Assembly (NCBI GenBank): GCA_963575645.1 | Contig: OY754464.1 | Span: 2,604,001 to 2,668,000 of the forward strand | Direction of reading: 5' to 3' | Source of the DNA: Xanthostigma xanthostigma | Taxonomy: Eukaryota > Arthropoda > Insecta > Raphidioptera > Raphidiidae | Length of the DNA: 64,000 bases | Shown here: piece after piece, positions 43,606-55,547 of the stretch | Position numbering within the stretch: the first letter of the stretch is position 1 | Layout: each line of letters starts with the position of its first letter | Notes under the pieces: model-generated | Databases searched by the model: none | The model's input: the letters and a program-made list of their open reading frames with translations, nothing else | What the model was told of the DNA's origin: nothing | Translations under genes and position numbers: made by a program

Positions 43606-44273
43606 GGACTTTTACACGTGTGTAAAATTTCAAAGCTCTACTTTATTTAGATCTAAGTTAAATTTTTATTACAAGATTGAAACAAGTGAAGCTAAATAAA
43701 AACTTGTAATTACGGATCATCAAGGACAGCGCCGTCACATTTAGCCAAAACAACTGAAGGCAGTGTAGTGAAAAAACGCGCGTACTTTTGAAAAGTTTTA
43801 AAATAAGTAGCGAAATTTATAACATGAACCAATTATTATCCTTTATGGCATAGTTTCACATTCGAACTTGTAAATGCATTGAACGAGAGATAGAGAAAAT
43901 CAGTCAACCAAATATTCTAGTGAAGGATTAAAGTGGAAGGAAACTCCAAAGGGATTTCGTTTAGGAATGCAAGCTTCCATAATTAAGTGAATTTAGTTAT
44001 TATCTACCGTCCGCGCATTTTAAGCTCACGTACTGCAAATAATACTCCAGTTGACCTTTTAAAGGATTAGAAAGATTAATTAATAGGTACCTATTATAGT
44101 CAAAATTAGAAATTGATTATTTTATGTATGACCACAATAAAATAATTTCATCTACTTGCACGGGCAGGTAGTACAGACTTTTTTTATATTATACTAGCCG
44201 TTACCCGCGGTTTCGCACGCGATTGTGACAAAACACGAATGCATTCCCATTATTTGGCATAGTTAATCCTATA
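43606..44273. other. No gene; repeat head at right edge
   Basis: ACTAGCCGTTACCCGCGGTTTCGCACGCGA at ~44193 is a head of the A/B-like type. The rest is featureless. Confidence 0.5.
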
Positions 44274-45215
44274 GGGGAAGGGGGGGCATAACGGGGACGC
44301 GAGGTATGGCGGGATAACGCACACTTACAAGAAACTAAACGTTTGCGAATTGAAATCAGCAAGCCAATAGGAACCCATACTCGATCAACGGTTAGCGCGA
44401 CAGAAACAGTGCGTGGAAGTGCACGCGTTTTTTGTTTACAAACGAAAATTATGTTGAGTGTCTCGTCGATCTAATTTTATTCAGTTTGAAACGTCTTTAT
44501 TGTAAGGTAATAATGACTATCAAAATGATGTCTCTTCTGGTATATGGTTGCTAGTGTTGTTTACTTTGTTGTGGTATAATTAAATAAAAATTCAATTAAT
44601 ATTTTTATTTTTGAAGAATTATTTTTTTTATTTATTTATTTTTTTTAAGTCAGCCTTTGGGGCAAGACGAGATATAGGGTATGGGGCAAGAAGGGGTACA
44701 AGCAAGTCACGCCTACTTTGAATAAAACGTCTGCTCCTGAAGATATTCTTTTGCTTCTAAATCTCTCATCCGTGCATCTAGCTTTGAAAACGCATCCCCT
44801 AGTGATGTTTTGCAAATCCCTTCAGTCCAACGAGATAAAAAGAGGAAACAATACCGGAGAGATAAAATAGCCATCATTACCTCAACTCCTTATAAAAATG
44901 AGCTAGACAATTTGAAAAAACCGAGGAAAGTATCTAATCCTAATGATCCTCGGCTCAAAAAAATGCTAAGAATAAACAAAATTGTGATAATAATTAGCCT
45001 ACCCCATCTTGCCCCGTGGTACGGGGCAAGATGATTTTTTGCATGTTCCTAATAAATCATTTATTTAAAAAAAAATGTGGTACGTTTATCTCCCAAAGAC
45101 TGCCAAATTGTACTCAGATTAATTAGATATCGTGCCATAAATAAATAAGAATAATAAACGTAATGATTATGCTGTATTTTTGATATTTCCCACCCCATTA
45201 TGCCCCCCCTTCCCC
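44274..45215 (+). mobile_element. pogo/Tigger-type element R, decayed
   Basis: The inverted ends read GGGGAAGGGGGGGCATAA(C/T)G with TA outside on both sides (44272-44273, 45216-45217). GGGGCAAGA(T/C)G words recur in subterminal positions, several times in each half. It retains part of a transposase C-terminus but not the catalytic core. Confidence 0.82.
44700..45034 (+). pseudogene. Tigger/pogo transposase C-terminal remnant
   Basis: One frame reads SAPEDILLLL, and another, after a shift, continues RDKKRKQYRRDKIAIITSTP then YKNELDNLKKPRK. A basic stretch followed by I-I/L-T-S/D-T-P-x-K-x-E-L/I is a typical tail of pogo-group DDE transposases. Frames shift at least once and end in the GGGGCAAGATG-rich terminal region. 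No nuclease residues remain. Confidence 0.6.
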
Positions 45216-45520
45216 TAATAAATTTCCAAACTGATGACATTCACGTGATCAACGTCCTGACAAACCTTGAAAATGACACCCATATAGATTTGCCTCTTTT
45301 CACCCTCTGAAGGGGTTGTTTTTGAAAAAACATGAAACACTTGTTTATTTATTGATTTTACGGTTCGAATAATACCTACTTTGTGAGTCGGCAATGAAGA
45401 TATAACATATTCTTCTTGTCCCTGTTGAATAAGATACAATAGTTTTTTTTATTTCCAAGATATATCTCCAAATATCGTTACTCCATCGATAAGGTCAATT
45501 TAATAAATATATATATTACA
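45216..45520. other. No gene seen
   Basis: Nothing recognisable between R and the H/I cluster. Confidence 0.5.
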
Positions 45521-46642
45521 CCACAAGGGCCGAAAGGTTGATATTTCAAGCAAGGAGCTTTGAGGTTATACGTAAAAACACGAATGACAGCTGTTCACGG
45601 CTATTAGCCAAAGTGTAATAGGGTTGCTATGGAAACGACATCTAAACAACATTTGATAGGTTATTGCACATACCGCTAAACTAGCGGTATGTGCTTTATT
45701 ATCGCTTTGTGCGTCAGAGCTGACTTTCTTTCATATAAGAAGTTATATTTAAGTTAATTTCACACGAAATCCATTCAAATTGAAGCTTTTTGAAAAGAGG
45801 AGATTCTAATCTATAAAATAGAACCATTTTTAAATCAATTTGAGTTCATAAATACTATTAAAATTGTAATTGAAAATCACAAACAGCAGTTGTCGGTTGG
45901 TCTGTACGTATGTACGTACGTACGTCACGACTCTACAGATCGCAATTTTGGTCGGATTGCCTTGGGTTATATTTTATTCACTTTGTTTACTATCAGACCA
46001 GAACCCTATTTAAATTCACTAAAATGTGTTCAGTAGTTTAATTTTTATAAACAGTTTTATTTTTTATTATTTTTGACAGCTAATATAGTTTAAAAACAAT
46101 ATAATAATCGCTGTGAAAATATAGTGTAATCCATAAAACAAGTGCTACACTTGTATACCGTGATAACACCACCAGACGTATTAGGCAGCCGTGGCGTAAT
46201 GGTTATGCCGTTGGATTCCCAAGGGCAAGGTCCTGGGTTCGATTCCTTACGGTATCATTGACTTTTTTCTTTTTTTTTTCTTTTTATTTTGTTTTATTTT
46301 ATTCCACTTGATATTAATTATATATTATATTATGTATAGTTCTTAATTTTTTTTATTTTTGCAAACTTAAAAAAAAATATTTTTTCAATTTTTAATTATT
46401 TATTTCTTTAAATTTTTAAATCTTTTTAAATTTATTAAAAATATTTTTTAATTGTTATTTTTTTATCATACAGTGGAAAACTTGCGGGATGTGCACTTTT
46501 GGTTTTGCCAACTATTTTTTCTTTACTGGCGCCCGAACGTAGTACTTCCCGCATCAGTGCGTGTAATCACACCAATGCGTAAATGTTAGACTTTCTGCCT
46601 TACAAGTGATGGACTTTCGATCGAGGTATGAAGAAAAATACA
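45521..46642 (+). mobile_element. Family I edge plus family H copy 2, split by an ~830-bp insert
   Basis: It opens TACACCACAAGGGCCGAAAG, a diverged family I end, and passes at 45539 into H (CAAGCAAGGAGCTTTGAGG). H breaks off at GATAGGTTAT near 45664 and resumes near 46517 (TATTTTTTCTTTACTGGC) to GATCGAGGTATGAAGAAA. The insert starts TGCACATACCGCTAAACTAG, including an immediate hairpin at 45666-45695. Near its far end it shows GCGGGATGTGCA, a 12-bp imperfect match to its own start. It contains the tRNA-like sequence. Confidence 0.65.
46186..46257 (+). pseudogene. tRNA-like sequence (SINE head or tRNA pseudogene)
   Basis: TGGCGTAATGGTTA fits an A box and GGTTCGATTCC is a perfect B box ~40 nt later. 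The layout most resembles tRNA-Gly, but acceptor and anticodon stems do not pair properly. It is followed by a long T-rich tract, which would terminate pol III. It sits inside the insert that splits H, so the insert may be tRNA-driven or may simply carry it. Confidence 0.6.
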
Positions 46643-47195
46643 TTCTTCTCGATCATCTATAATCTAAATGATAACAGAATCCAGTTTTAAAGTTTAACCA
46701 ACCGTCGTCAACAAAAGTTTAATTAATCTAAATTATTTTTAATTGCAAATTATTCCGCCGTACACAAACGAGAAATTGTACACTATTGAAATGACGGAGC
46801 AGTCTACCGGAAACGATATTCTCATCTTTCGAGGGAGTCACGCCGACGCAAAGATATTTTCCTTCGTTTGATAAAATCTCAAATCATTTAAATTATATCC
46901 ACTTTATACAAGGCGAATCATAAAACCACCGCCACCGGACTAAAAAGAGTATTCCAAATTAAATGAAACACTTTCGAAAACGCTGACCAAACGCTGTCGA
47001 TCGCGAACAACGCTTTGAACGCGTCATGTAAGGCCGGCTGTCGAATAACATACACGAACCGCTCGAGTCATCGCTGACAACCGCTCGAGCTATCTATACA
47101 TTTTTTTTTAAATATTCACTCACAAATTAAATAACGTTGGCTGTGCTTATTGGTTTGCGTCTGTAGCTCTGTTTAGTTTACTTAAGAAAAAATTT
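46643..47195. other. No gene seen
   Basis: Spacer between two oppositely oriented H copies. Together the H copies make a large inverted arrangement. Nothing coding. Confidence 0.5.
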
Positions 47196-47484
47196 TCTTC
47201 ATACCTCGATCGAAAGTCCATACTTTCGCCATCAATTGTAAGGCAGAAAGTCTAACATTTACGCATCGGCGGGATTACGCGCACTAATGCGGGAAAGAAA
47301 AAATCACCTATCAACTGTTGTTTAGATGTCGTTTCCATAGCAAACCTATTGCATTTTAGCTAATAGTCGCGAACAGCTGTCATTGTATAACCTCAAAGCT
47401 GCCTGCTTGGAATTTATCTGTGTTTTTATGTAATTAATTAATTAATGTATTTATAAACGTACTTACGATCGAGGTATGAAGAAA
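47196..47484 (-). mobile_element. Family H, complete copy with inverted ends
   Basis: Both termini read TTCTTCATACCTCGATCG(A/T)AAGT (the right one inverted), with the shared H body between. This ~289-bp copy defines the family as a terminal-inverted-repeat MITE. The class is undetermined because no clear target duplication is visible. Confidence 0.8.
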
Positions 47485-47495
47485 CATATAGTATA

Positions 47496-47599
47496 CACCA
47501 CACTGGCCGAAAGGTTGATATTCTTGCACTGCGCGTCACGATGCCCTCGGATATCATAGCGCGCAGTGCAAGAATATCAAACTTTTGGCCAGTGTGGTG
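47496..47599. mobile_element. 104-bp foldback MITE (family I), TA target
   Basis: The ends read CACCACACTGGCC(G/A)AAAG, and the arms extend through TTGATATTCTTGCACTGCGC on both sides. TA lies at both edges. A diverged copy of the same end begins the cluster at 45521. The TA target suggests a Tc1/mariner link; the ends alone do not prove it. Confidence 0.82.
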
Positions 47600-47829
47600 T
47601 AAATATACTATTATTCAACACGCGTGAGTAATATAATATATATTACTGCATAGTTTCTGGACCAATAGGAACGCGGTAGCGATTTGTATATATGAAAACA
47701 GCATCGCAATTCAGCGAAAGTCAGGGCCATCTTGTGTGCATCCAGGGCGGTGGGTACTTCAATCAATGAAGTGATTTATTATTTTCCCCTCTTTTATCAG
47801 GGCTCCGATTACATAGGTATTACTCGTCC

Positions 47830-47997
47830 TAGTTGAATAAAGTATTGTGTGCGACCATTGATCGAAGGAGAATATTCCACTCGCGTGTTACCGCACTCGC
47901 TACGCTCGTGCGGTAAATTTCACGCTCATGGCATCTTCTCCTTCTCTCACTAGTCGCACAATATACTAATTGTGACTCGCTTGTATTTATTCAACTC
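47830..47997. repeat. Short foldback repeat
   Basis: GTTGAATAAA...GTATTGTGTGCGAC on the left is mirrored by GTCGCACAATATAC...TTTATTCAAC on the right. The centre has CGCACTCGCTACGCTCGTGCG, itself an interrupted palindrome. Related words (GTCGCACTAGTTGCACAATA) occur near 12060. Confidence 0.7.
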
Positions 47998-48921
47998 TTT
48001 TCATATTTATTTTTCCATTTTCAACTTGGAACGATAGAATGTACCATGCGAAGCGTCTCCCCATCACTGAAGACGCATTTTTATTCAATGATTAATTAAT
48101 ATCTTGTTTAATTTTGTATTTTAATCTGCGTTGACAATATAGGCACAGTAATTAATTCCTGCCGAAACTCATCAACCGTAATATGTTTAACAATTTAAAA
48201 CGCGTTTTCCTGTTTACTGGGAATTGATATTAATTTAAATAAATATAAATTACACATTTTTATTAAAAATAAATTACTTTTTGAAGTTAAACTTCTTTAA
48301 CTGCGTTTCGTCATTTCACGGTAGAATAAGTCCGACCGTCACGCGTTACGTCAGACCGTTACATGCTTTGAAGTTAACAAATTTAAGAAAACAGAGCGTT
48401 TTAATTCAGACTAGTGAACCTGGTAAAAAAAATTTTTTATGGTGACTTACACAGTCTTCAAAGATCAATGTTTTTGGCACAGGCTGTCGCCAAATTTTTT
48501 TTGCCAACACAAAACTTTTTTACACGGGCCTTTGAGTTAGTTTTCAAAGATTGATGTGTTTTGATACAAGCTCGCGGCGAACTACTATTATTTATTTATA
48601 AACTTTAAGAAAACAGAGCGTTTTAATTTAGATAATATAAGAACTACTTATAGACTTTATATTTGCTGCGTGTGTTACTTGTCTTTGTTTTTTTAATAAT
48701 ACATACCTATAATATGTTTTTTGTATAACACATATACCTATGCATTGTGTTCAACTAATTTGGTTTAAAAAAAGCACACCAGAGGTTGATCCAGCACTGC
48801 CAGAGATTGCAGACCGACTGACGGTCGTTGCTGATAAAAGATGAATTATTGTCAGTTTTTAATACCTACTTTTTCATCAATAAACAGTTACTTCATAGTA
48901 ATTTTATTAGTGATTAACGTT
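47998..48921. other. No gene seen
   Basis: GAAGTTAAACTTCTT lies at 48283 (D/E-like motif). A phrase AAGAAAACAGAGCGTTTTAATT occurs twice (~48386 and ~48607). No coding signal. Confidence 0.45.
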
Positions 48922-49440
48922 GTCATGGGTGAATTTTGACAACTTTTTGGGTGAATTTTAGTAATTTTTTGCGTTAATCTTAAAATTTTTTTAGGTGAAT
49001 TGTTGTTTTTGACGTGATAACGTCTTATAAATTGATGAATCAGGTCAATATAAAAAGATGAAACACCGGCTGCATGCACGAAAAAGTGTAACGTTCCTAA
49101 CGTTCCGCCTGACCTGTGCGTGATTATTAAATATGATATTCGAGCGGAATACGTTATCACGTAAACTATCGTCCGTAAACCGACTTTACAAACAACCAAT
49201 TTTTTTGGGTGAATTTTGATAATTTTTTGCGTGATTTTTAACAATTTTTTGGGTCAATTTTTATAATTTTTGGGTAAATTTTGACAAATTTTCGGGTGAA
49301 TTCTGACAATTTTTTGCGTGAGTTTTGACAATTTTTTGCATGAATTGTTACCATTTTTTGGGCGAATTTTGACAATTTTTTGCGTGATGATTGACAATGA
49401 ATTGTTGCAATTTTTTGGGTGAATTTATAACAATCTTTTT
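48922..49440 (+). repeat. ~24-bp minisatellite, split by element C
   Basis: Variants of GGGTGAATTTTGACAATTTT, often ending TTGCG, repeat head to tail, with about five units left of C and about ten right of it. On the minus strand they read as short Lys/Asn/Gln/Ile repeats, giving two spurious frames (118 and 75 aa). Confidence 0.9.
49011..49199 (+). mobile_element. MITE family C, copy 2, inside the minisatellite
   Basis: It has the same ends as copy 1 (GACGTGATAACGTC and TTTACAAACAACCAA), 189 bp. The minisatellite units continue on both sides, so C inserted into an existing array. Confidence 0.88.
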
Positions 49441-50057
49441 GTTTGGTAAAATCACCAAGTTTCAACTCTTTTTTTTTTTATTAATAAAATGAGTTTTAAA
49501 CCCCAATTCAAAGATTTTTAGTCTTACAAAAAATGAGATCCCGTTGGACTTCCAGAAGCCCTTGACCCTGAAAAACGTAGATCCCCGCAGCTGTTGCAAA
49601 GTGCGCTCATTCTTTGAAAATAAAATCGTAACTAAAAATGATTTATAATATGTATTTATCGTTCCTTTGATGTTTCTATTAGTTTTAATTTGTATAAACT
49701 CATTTACGTAAAACGACACCGAACAATACAATATTACATTCATAGCCATACAACTCTTTAATCTAAACTCTGGCATTACGTAATCAACGACTTGTTATTG
49801 TATTATAATATTCTTTTTGCGTGATAAAGTTTACAGACGAATCGATTTCAGAAATATTTTATTAATATCAGATGTCAAGGCAATACAATATTTACAGATA
49901 TTTATAAAATCTATAGCCATTAATATTATAAAGAGAAAAAGTTTGTCAGTTCGTTCGTCGTGATTAATCGGAGGAACTACACAACCGATTTGAAAAATTA
50001 TTTCAGTGTTAAAAAACTTCCTGAGTAACACCTAATGTCGTTTTGAGTTATATCAGG
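49441..50057. other. No gene seen
   Basis: AT-rich; minus frames of 66-104 aa lack any recognisable motif. Confidence 0.45.
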
Positions 50058-50288
50058 TAATGTCCGACCGAAGCTTCGGTCACCTTCGGCGCAACCTTCG
50101 GCTTCGATCAAAATGGCCCGAAGTTTTCTAGCATGCGCCGAAATTGAACGAACTGTTAATTGTAGCTTGTAGCTGTTGAAGCCAACTTAAACTGAATTCC
50201 TTAGAGTTTTTAAGTCTTCAGCTGAAGGTTGTGGCGCGATATCCGATTAATCGGCTTCACCCAAAAATCGACCTTCGGTCGGACACTA
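50058..50288. mobile_element. hAT-like MITE family N, copy 1
   Basis: The inverted ends are TGTCCGACCGAAG at left and, reverse-complemented, TAGTGTCCGACCGAAGGTCG at right. CTTCGG/CCGAAG words pepper the subterminal regions. It matches 62244-62549. TAGTG ends resemble hAT, but no clean 8-bp duplication is visible. Confidence 0.72.
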
Positions 50289-50310
50289 AATTATTACATG
50301 TGACATTATA

Positions 50311-50855
50311 GTTCAAGAGCTATGAACCATTTTAGGGTTGGTATTTGAGGCAGCGCGAAAATTTGTGTAACACTTCTTTTTATAATTGTCTGAAAACGAA
50401 ATCAAAGACCTGGCTGAAGGGTAGTGGGCCCTAGCTAAACCTTGAATTTTCAACTTTGCTAAATTTTATTCGCAAAAAAAGTTCATGAGACACTTTGAAG
50501 TTTTAATACCTTCAATCGCACGCTTTAACTCAGCCGACCGCCGATATACGCTCTCTCTCACACACACTTCAACCTATCCATAGCGTCCTACTCACACCCA
50601 CGTGTAATATTTCCAGTTTTCAAAACCGTTTGACAAACATTTAGACGCGACTAAACGATCTGGCTGATTTATTTTTTATTTTATTAAATACTAAATTTGA
50701 AGGTACTAAAATTTTAAAATGGCTCAAGTGTTAAAAATTCAAGGCTACTCTTCACTCAGGTGGTCGATTTTGTGTTAAGACATTACAAAAGAAGTGTGTA
50801 CAAATTTTCGCGCTGCCTCAAATACCACCCCAAAAATGTTTGCTAGCTCTTGGAC
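50311..50855. mobile_element. Foldback MITE family O
   Basis: The left end GTTCAAGAGCTATGAACCAT is mirrored by the right end (reverse complement GTCCAAGAGCTAGCAAACAT). Both continue through GGTATTTGAGGCAGCGCGAA. The arms are ~75 bp. TA lies at both edges. A right-end fragment occurs at ~62605-62690. Confidence 0.8.
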
Positions 50856-51424
50856 TAATACGGTCAAAACGAGGTATATGGTTTTTCTTGCACGTACATC
50901 CCATAAAATAGCTGGTTTTCACTCCATTTTCAAAATGGTTGACAGTTCACGTTTGCGGAAAAGGCAAGTTTGTCACGACTGTAGTCATTTTAAGAATGCC
51001 GGCAATAAAACCAGCACGATAAGTGAATAGGACAGTCGAGTGTGAAATATGCCAGCGGTCGAACTGTAGTGTTATTTCTACGTCTGTCTGTCTGTCAGTC
51101 AGTCAGACAACTGCCGGTCGTCATTAATCTCTTCCGCACTACATTCTGGTTGTTTTCAGTTCTACCGGACACTTCAATCCGTTACAAGTTTGTACTTTAA
51201 TTATCGCGGTACGTTTTTGCTTCGCGAAGAACAAAAACAGATAGTTTCTCTAAGGTTCATTTCACAGAAGAGCGTCTCGTCCGTTGCTGCAATAATATTA
51301 TTATTCCGGTTGTTGTGCCGCCACAGTTCCGAGTGTGCGCAATCGATGAGAACGGATAGAGTTTTTGACGTTATGGGCACAACGTGCGTTTAAATATCTC
51401 GAAAACTGTGTGGTCTCATTACAC
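50856..51424. other. No gene seen
   Basis: Contains a short (CTGT)n/(CAGT)n patch at ~51083-51107. No coding signal. Confidence 0.45.
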
Positions 51425-51730
51425 GATGCATGTATTGAAGCTTGCTTTGTAGATGGATTTGGTGCTCGCGCTGTGACAAAATGTTAACAAAAGTCGGCGT
51501 TTATTGTCTCTGAACAGAACACACACTACGGCGCAGTGTTCGTTTGTTGACGTTTGTCCATGTCGCCCACGTGACAAAATACTGCTTCCTGATTGGTACT
51601 TGCTCAGAGCAATCAGACGACCTTCAAGAAAAATAGCCCCGGTTCTAATTTTGAAATCCATCTTGTCATCTCGCAAGCGAGCCCGCGGTGACATCATTTC
51701 CATCTTCATAACCCGCACGGCAGCCAGTCC
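51425..51730 (-). repeat. Family M, copy 2
   Basis: The minus strand matches M copy 3 (GGGGCTATTTTTC, CAATCAGGAA, TTCTGTT(C/T)AGAGACAATAAACG). The 158-aa minus and 118-aa plus frames over this region are opposed and not shared by the other M copies. Confidence 0.75.
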
Positions 51731-52987
51731 ACTGCAGCGGCCTTTGCGGAATGTGCTTGAACATCCTGTACTATGTAGATATGTATTGATGCTATTGCAC
51801 TTGCCAAAATATACGGAAATACATGGAAGTGAAAAAAAGAGTATTTTACATTTCTTTTGAGAAGAACTTTCACCCACAAAGAATATGATAAACAAAACTA
51901 TACAGTATATTTATTTCCCTGGAGATTTTGACATAATGTGTTTGTGCAGGAGTCAAGATTGAGAATATATGAAATTAGATACATAATATTTTACTGCCAC
52001 AAGAGAAGCGCCTGTACATATATTACATAATGTAAAAGGATTTTTGACGGCATAAATCATGTATTCCTTTCAAATTCACAGTCAGGCGCTATATAGCTCT
52101 GGCCTCGTAGTCTTTATTTAGCACTTTTGGGATTATATAATTCTCAGTCTACTTTTTATTACGTTTTTTTCACATTTATGAAACTAAAGCGAACCGCAGA
52201 CTATAGAAACATAAAATAAATGCACCGTTGACCTATGTAGTAGGTAGTGGACAACGTTTTTATGATACATTTGTGAACCAATTTTGACGATTGTTTTACT
52301 ATTCGATATAGTAAGGAAGACGGTGACAGAAATGGTCAAGGAGCATTTGGTGGCAGAAATGCTCTCTTTCGTGTAGTCTGAGTCCCCTTCTACAAATCCG
52401 CTTAGTCGAGTAGGGGTCTAGCGCGTTGCGATACGATGTTGGGACACATTAGAAAAAAAACGGTAAAATTCAAAATTCCTCTACAAAATGGCAGAAAATG
52501 ACAGGCATCTGGGAACCTCCTAATTGAGACAAAATATTTTCTGTCAATTTACTCTCTACAGAGACTTTCAAAACACCGAAAAAAACGTCAAAAAAATAAG
52601 AAAAAAAATTGAATTTGAAGTTGAAACTTGACGGAATACGAGAAAAAATTGTCGTGGTTCTAAGTGACTTCACTCTCTTTCGATTATTCTTCAAAATTTG
52701 CACAGGCAAAAATTCGAAAAGTCTTCGCTCGGTGGCAGAAATTCTTACCAGGCTCTCTATTAGTACCCAAAAAGTTTGAAAACTAATAAGGATTGTTTTT
52801 ATATAAATTTTACTTAAATCGATTCAGTAGCTAATACGTGCAAACTATGTATTGCAAAGTCACTAAAAAGTAACAAAAAAAATAAAGAAACTTTAAAAAA
52901 ATATTGAATTCCTTAAAAAAAAGCGTAAAATAATAACGTTTTTAGATCGGCGCCAATTAAATTACTTTAACTATTTACGTACCTATA
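51731..52987. other. Non-coding, no gene recognised
   Basis: AT-rich with no supported feature. Confidence 0.45.
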
Positions 52988-53335
52988 ACTAGCGGTGTCG
53001 CCCGGTTTCACCCGGGTGCAAAACAACGAATAGGGGAGAGACATAGTACGCACGTATATCTTCGCTTACCGAGATGAATGTTGTGTCCAAATTTCATGAT
53101 GATCGGAGTTACCGTTCAAAAGTTTTTGTCGGACAGGCAAATTTTGAGTTACATTTTACAACAATTTTCGTTGATGCTCCGCTCCTATTGGTCGTAGCGT
53201 GATATTATATAGTCTATAGCCTTCCTCAATAAATGGGCTATCCAACAAAAAAAAATTTTTCAATTTGAACCAGTAGTTCCTGATATTAACGCGTTCAACC
53301 AAACAAACAAACTCTTCAGATTTATATATTAGTAT
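52988..53335 (+). repeat. Dispersed family A, complete copy
   Basis: The head is ACTAGCGGTGTCGCCCGGTT with the CACCCGGGTG palindrome. The body contains CCGAGATGAATGTTGTGTCC and TTGATGCTCCGCTCC; the tail is CAAACAAACAAACTCTTCAG then TTTATATATTAGTATA. It is ~348 bp. The same head-tail arrangement is at 61142-61885. Probably a non-autonomous retroposon-like repeat; class unproven. Confidence 0.82.
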
Positions 53336-53865
53336 ATTATGCTTAGATTACTTTATTAATACATAAAAATTTTACTCATTTTGTATTTTTTAGTTCGTTT
53401 TAAAAACGTGGTATATTAAGATTTTTTTTATTTATTTTATTTTTTTCTATATCTAGTCTAAATTCGTTATCAGTCAGCAAACATTTCGAAATATGTACTT
53501 GATTTTTATTCACAGCGCGAACGCATTTTCCCCGCAAATGTCACTTTCAAACATATTTCCTTTGAAAAAAAAACTTGGGAAAAGTGTTTTATATTACGAC
53601 AAATATGCTTGTAATAAAAAAAAATGAAAATACATGTTTATTTACAGTGTAGTCTCGATAAGGTAAATTCCCACAAGACAGATAATTTTTTAAGTAAAAC
53701 TTCTTTAGCGCTTTGAAATTTTCCGGGTCGTTGAACGGAAAATCTACAAACATAAAGTGAAAATGATTCAACCTCGTTTATAGATCGCTCAATTAAACTG
53801 AAAACCTGTAAACGGAGAGCAGAGAAATTTTTCATAAATGTGTCCGAAAATATTTTTTTAAGGTC
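53336..53865. other. No gene; D/E-like motif
   Basis: AAGTAAAACTTCTTT lies at ~53692. Nothing coding is supported. Confidence 0.45.
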
Positions 53866-54200
53866 GCTGGTTTTGTCGCTAGAACTTGCGCTGGCTGCGA
53901 AGATGACGTCATTGTGGACTCGCGAAGATAGATTTCCAAATTAGAACCGGGGCTATTTTTCGTTCTTGTTTTGAGCAAGAAGCAATCAGGAAACAGTATT
54001 TTCTCACACAGACGACATGAGCAAACTCCCCCAAACAAACATGGTGTCATAGTGTGTGTTCTGTTTAGAGACAATAAACGTTCACTTTTGTTAACATTCG
54101 AGCTGTCACTGCGCGCGTACCAAACCAATCTACAAAACACGCATCGTGTGAAGCGAACACATCAAAGTCAACACGAAACCCAGCGCCACAGCACGCTTGA
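53866..54200 (+). repeat. Family M, copy 3
   Basis: ATGACGTCATTG, AATTAGAACCGGGGCTATTT, GAGCAAGAAGCAATCAGGAA and GAGACAATAAACGTTC landmarks, in the order of the other M copies. Confidence 0.75.
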
Positions 54201-54451
54201 AACCTAGCAACCAAATCTAGCGGCAAAACCAGCCACCTTTATACAGCTAAAAACGGAATAAAAACTCGATTTTATCTAATAAATCTTGTTTCGGTTGGCT
54301 TTGTCTGTTGTAGTGATATGTCCACATGACTTTTTATTGGGATCGACAATAGACAGTACGCACAACACAAGAATTCAGACTGCAGAGGTGTGAACTGTAT
54401 CAAAATCAGTTCATCAATTGAAAAGCGACCACAGTCAGACAAATATAAATA

Positions 54452-54956
54452 CACTAGTGTGACCTGTGCGAATTATTCGCACTAAATAAGTATAATAATT
54501 ATCACTTTACAAAATTATTTTTTAAATATGATTGCAAGTTTCAATTCGTTTCTAATTTTGCACACTGCTTATAACGTTCTTCTTTTTGTTGTATTACAAT
54601 ATGAAGCTCAGATGACAGATCGGAGAAATATTTTACTAAAATTGTCATATAGAGGCGCAAGTAGCAAAAGCGTTGAGCTAAGCCGTCAGATGGCATCATT
54701 CAGCATTGTTGTGACGTTGTTCAGCGTTGCTCGCTGTTTCAAAATTAAAGCCGTTAGATGGCAGACGTTGTTCAGCGTTGCTGTATTTTAATAAATTTAC
54801 AAAAACAAAAGCAATAATAAATTTTTTAGTTGTCGATGTCAGTAGAGCAAGCAATTATCTGTAAAATGATATATAATTTATGTGGAGAAATTGTTAGGTT
54901 TTTTCTAAAAAGGGGGGCAAACATCTTTAACCTTAGCTTAATAATATATATGATAC
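54452..54956 (+). repeat. Dispersed family L, copy 2
   Basis: Near-identical to 41197-41790 over most of its length but lacking the internal duplicated segment. The orientation is the same. Confidence 0.88.
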
Positions 54957-55547
54957 CTATTATATAATATAACGTCCCAAATAAATAAAACCCCGTTTTG
55001 TGGGGTTAAAAACCAATAACAAGTCGGTTCAAATAAATTCGTATAATATTACGATTAGGCAAATATACACAGTCTAATAAATGAAGAAAATGAATTTGAT
55101 TATTTTATGTAACTTTACATACACCTAAGTAAACACATATCTAATAATTTATGAATAGAAACTATTAACATGTTATTAGCGCCAACGTAAAGTTAACCAC
55201 TTACGTTGCTGTAAGCCGTTACGAAATTAGCATATATGTCAGATTTTAGTTGACATTATAACCTTGCGAATTGCTCGTGTCAGGCGATACATCAATTATA
55301 ATACGAAATGCAAATTAATATACATAATTACCTACACCTATATGCTTTAAGTGGCCATTTTATCAAAACAATTTTGAAACTGTCAAAATGTTTCATAACC
55401 TACAACCCTCTCATTAATATGGAAATAAGAAAAACTTGCGTTAAGCCGCGTATCCACTTGACGCCATTAACACATCGGGAAGAGAAACTAAGCGCAAGAA
55501 AAGGTCATCATCAACAACTAGTAAAGAAGTTTCACTTCAATAAAAAT
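54957..55547. other. No gene seen
   Basis: A 110-aa plus frame begins at 55308 and runs into family B; its last ~30 codons are repeat sequence. No domain recognised, so it was not called. Confidence 0.4.

Noticed and set aside
48888..49465. Lys/Asn/Gln-rich frames of 118 and 75 aa
   Set aside because: They are products of the 24-bp minisatellite and the C insertion.
51419..51895. 158-aa minus-strand frame
   Set aside because: It runs through family M, is opposed by a 118-aa plus frame and is not conserved in the other M copies.
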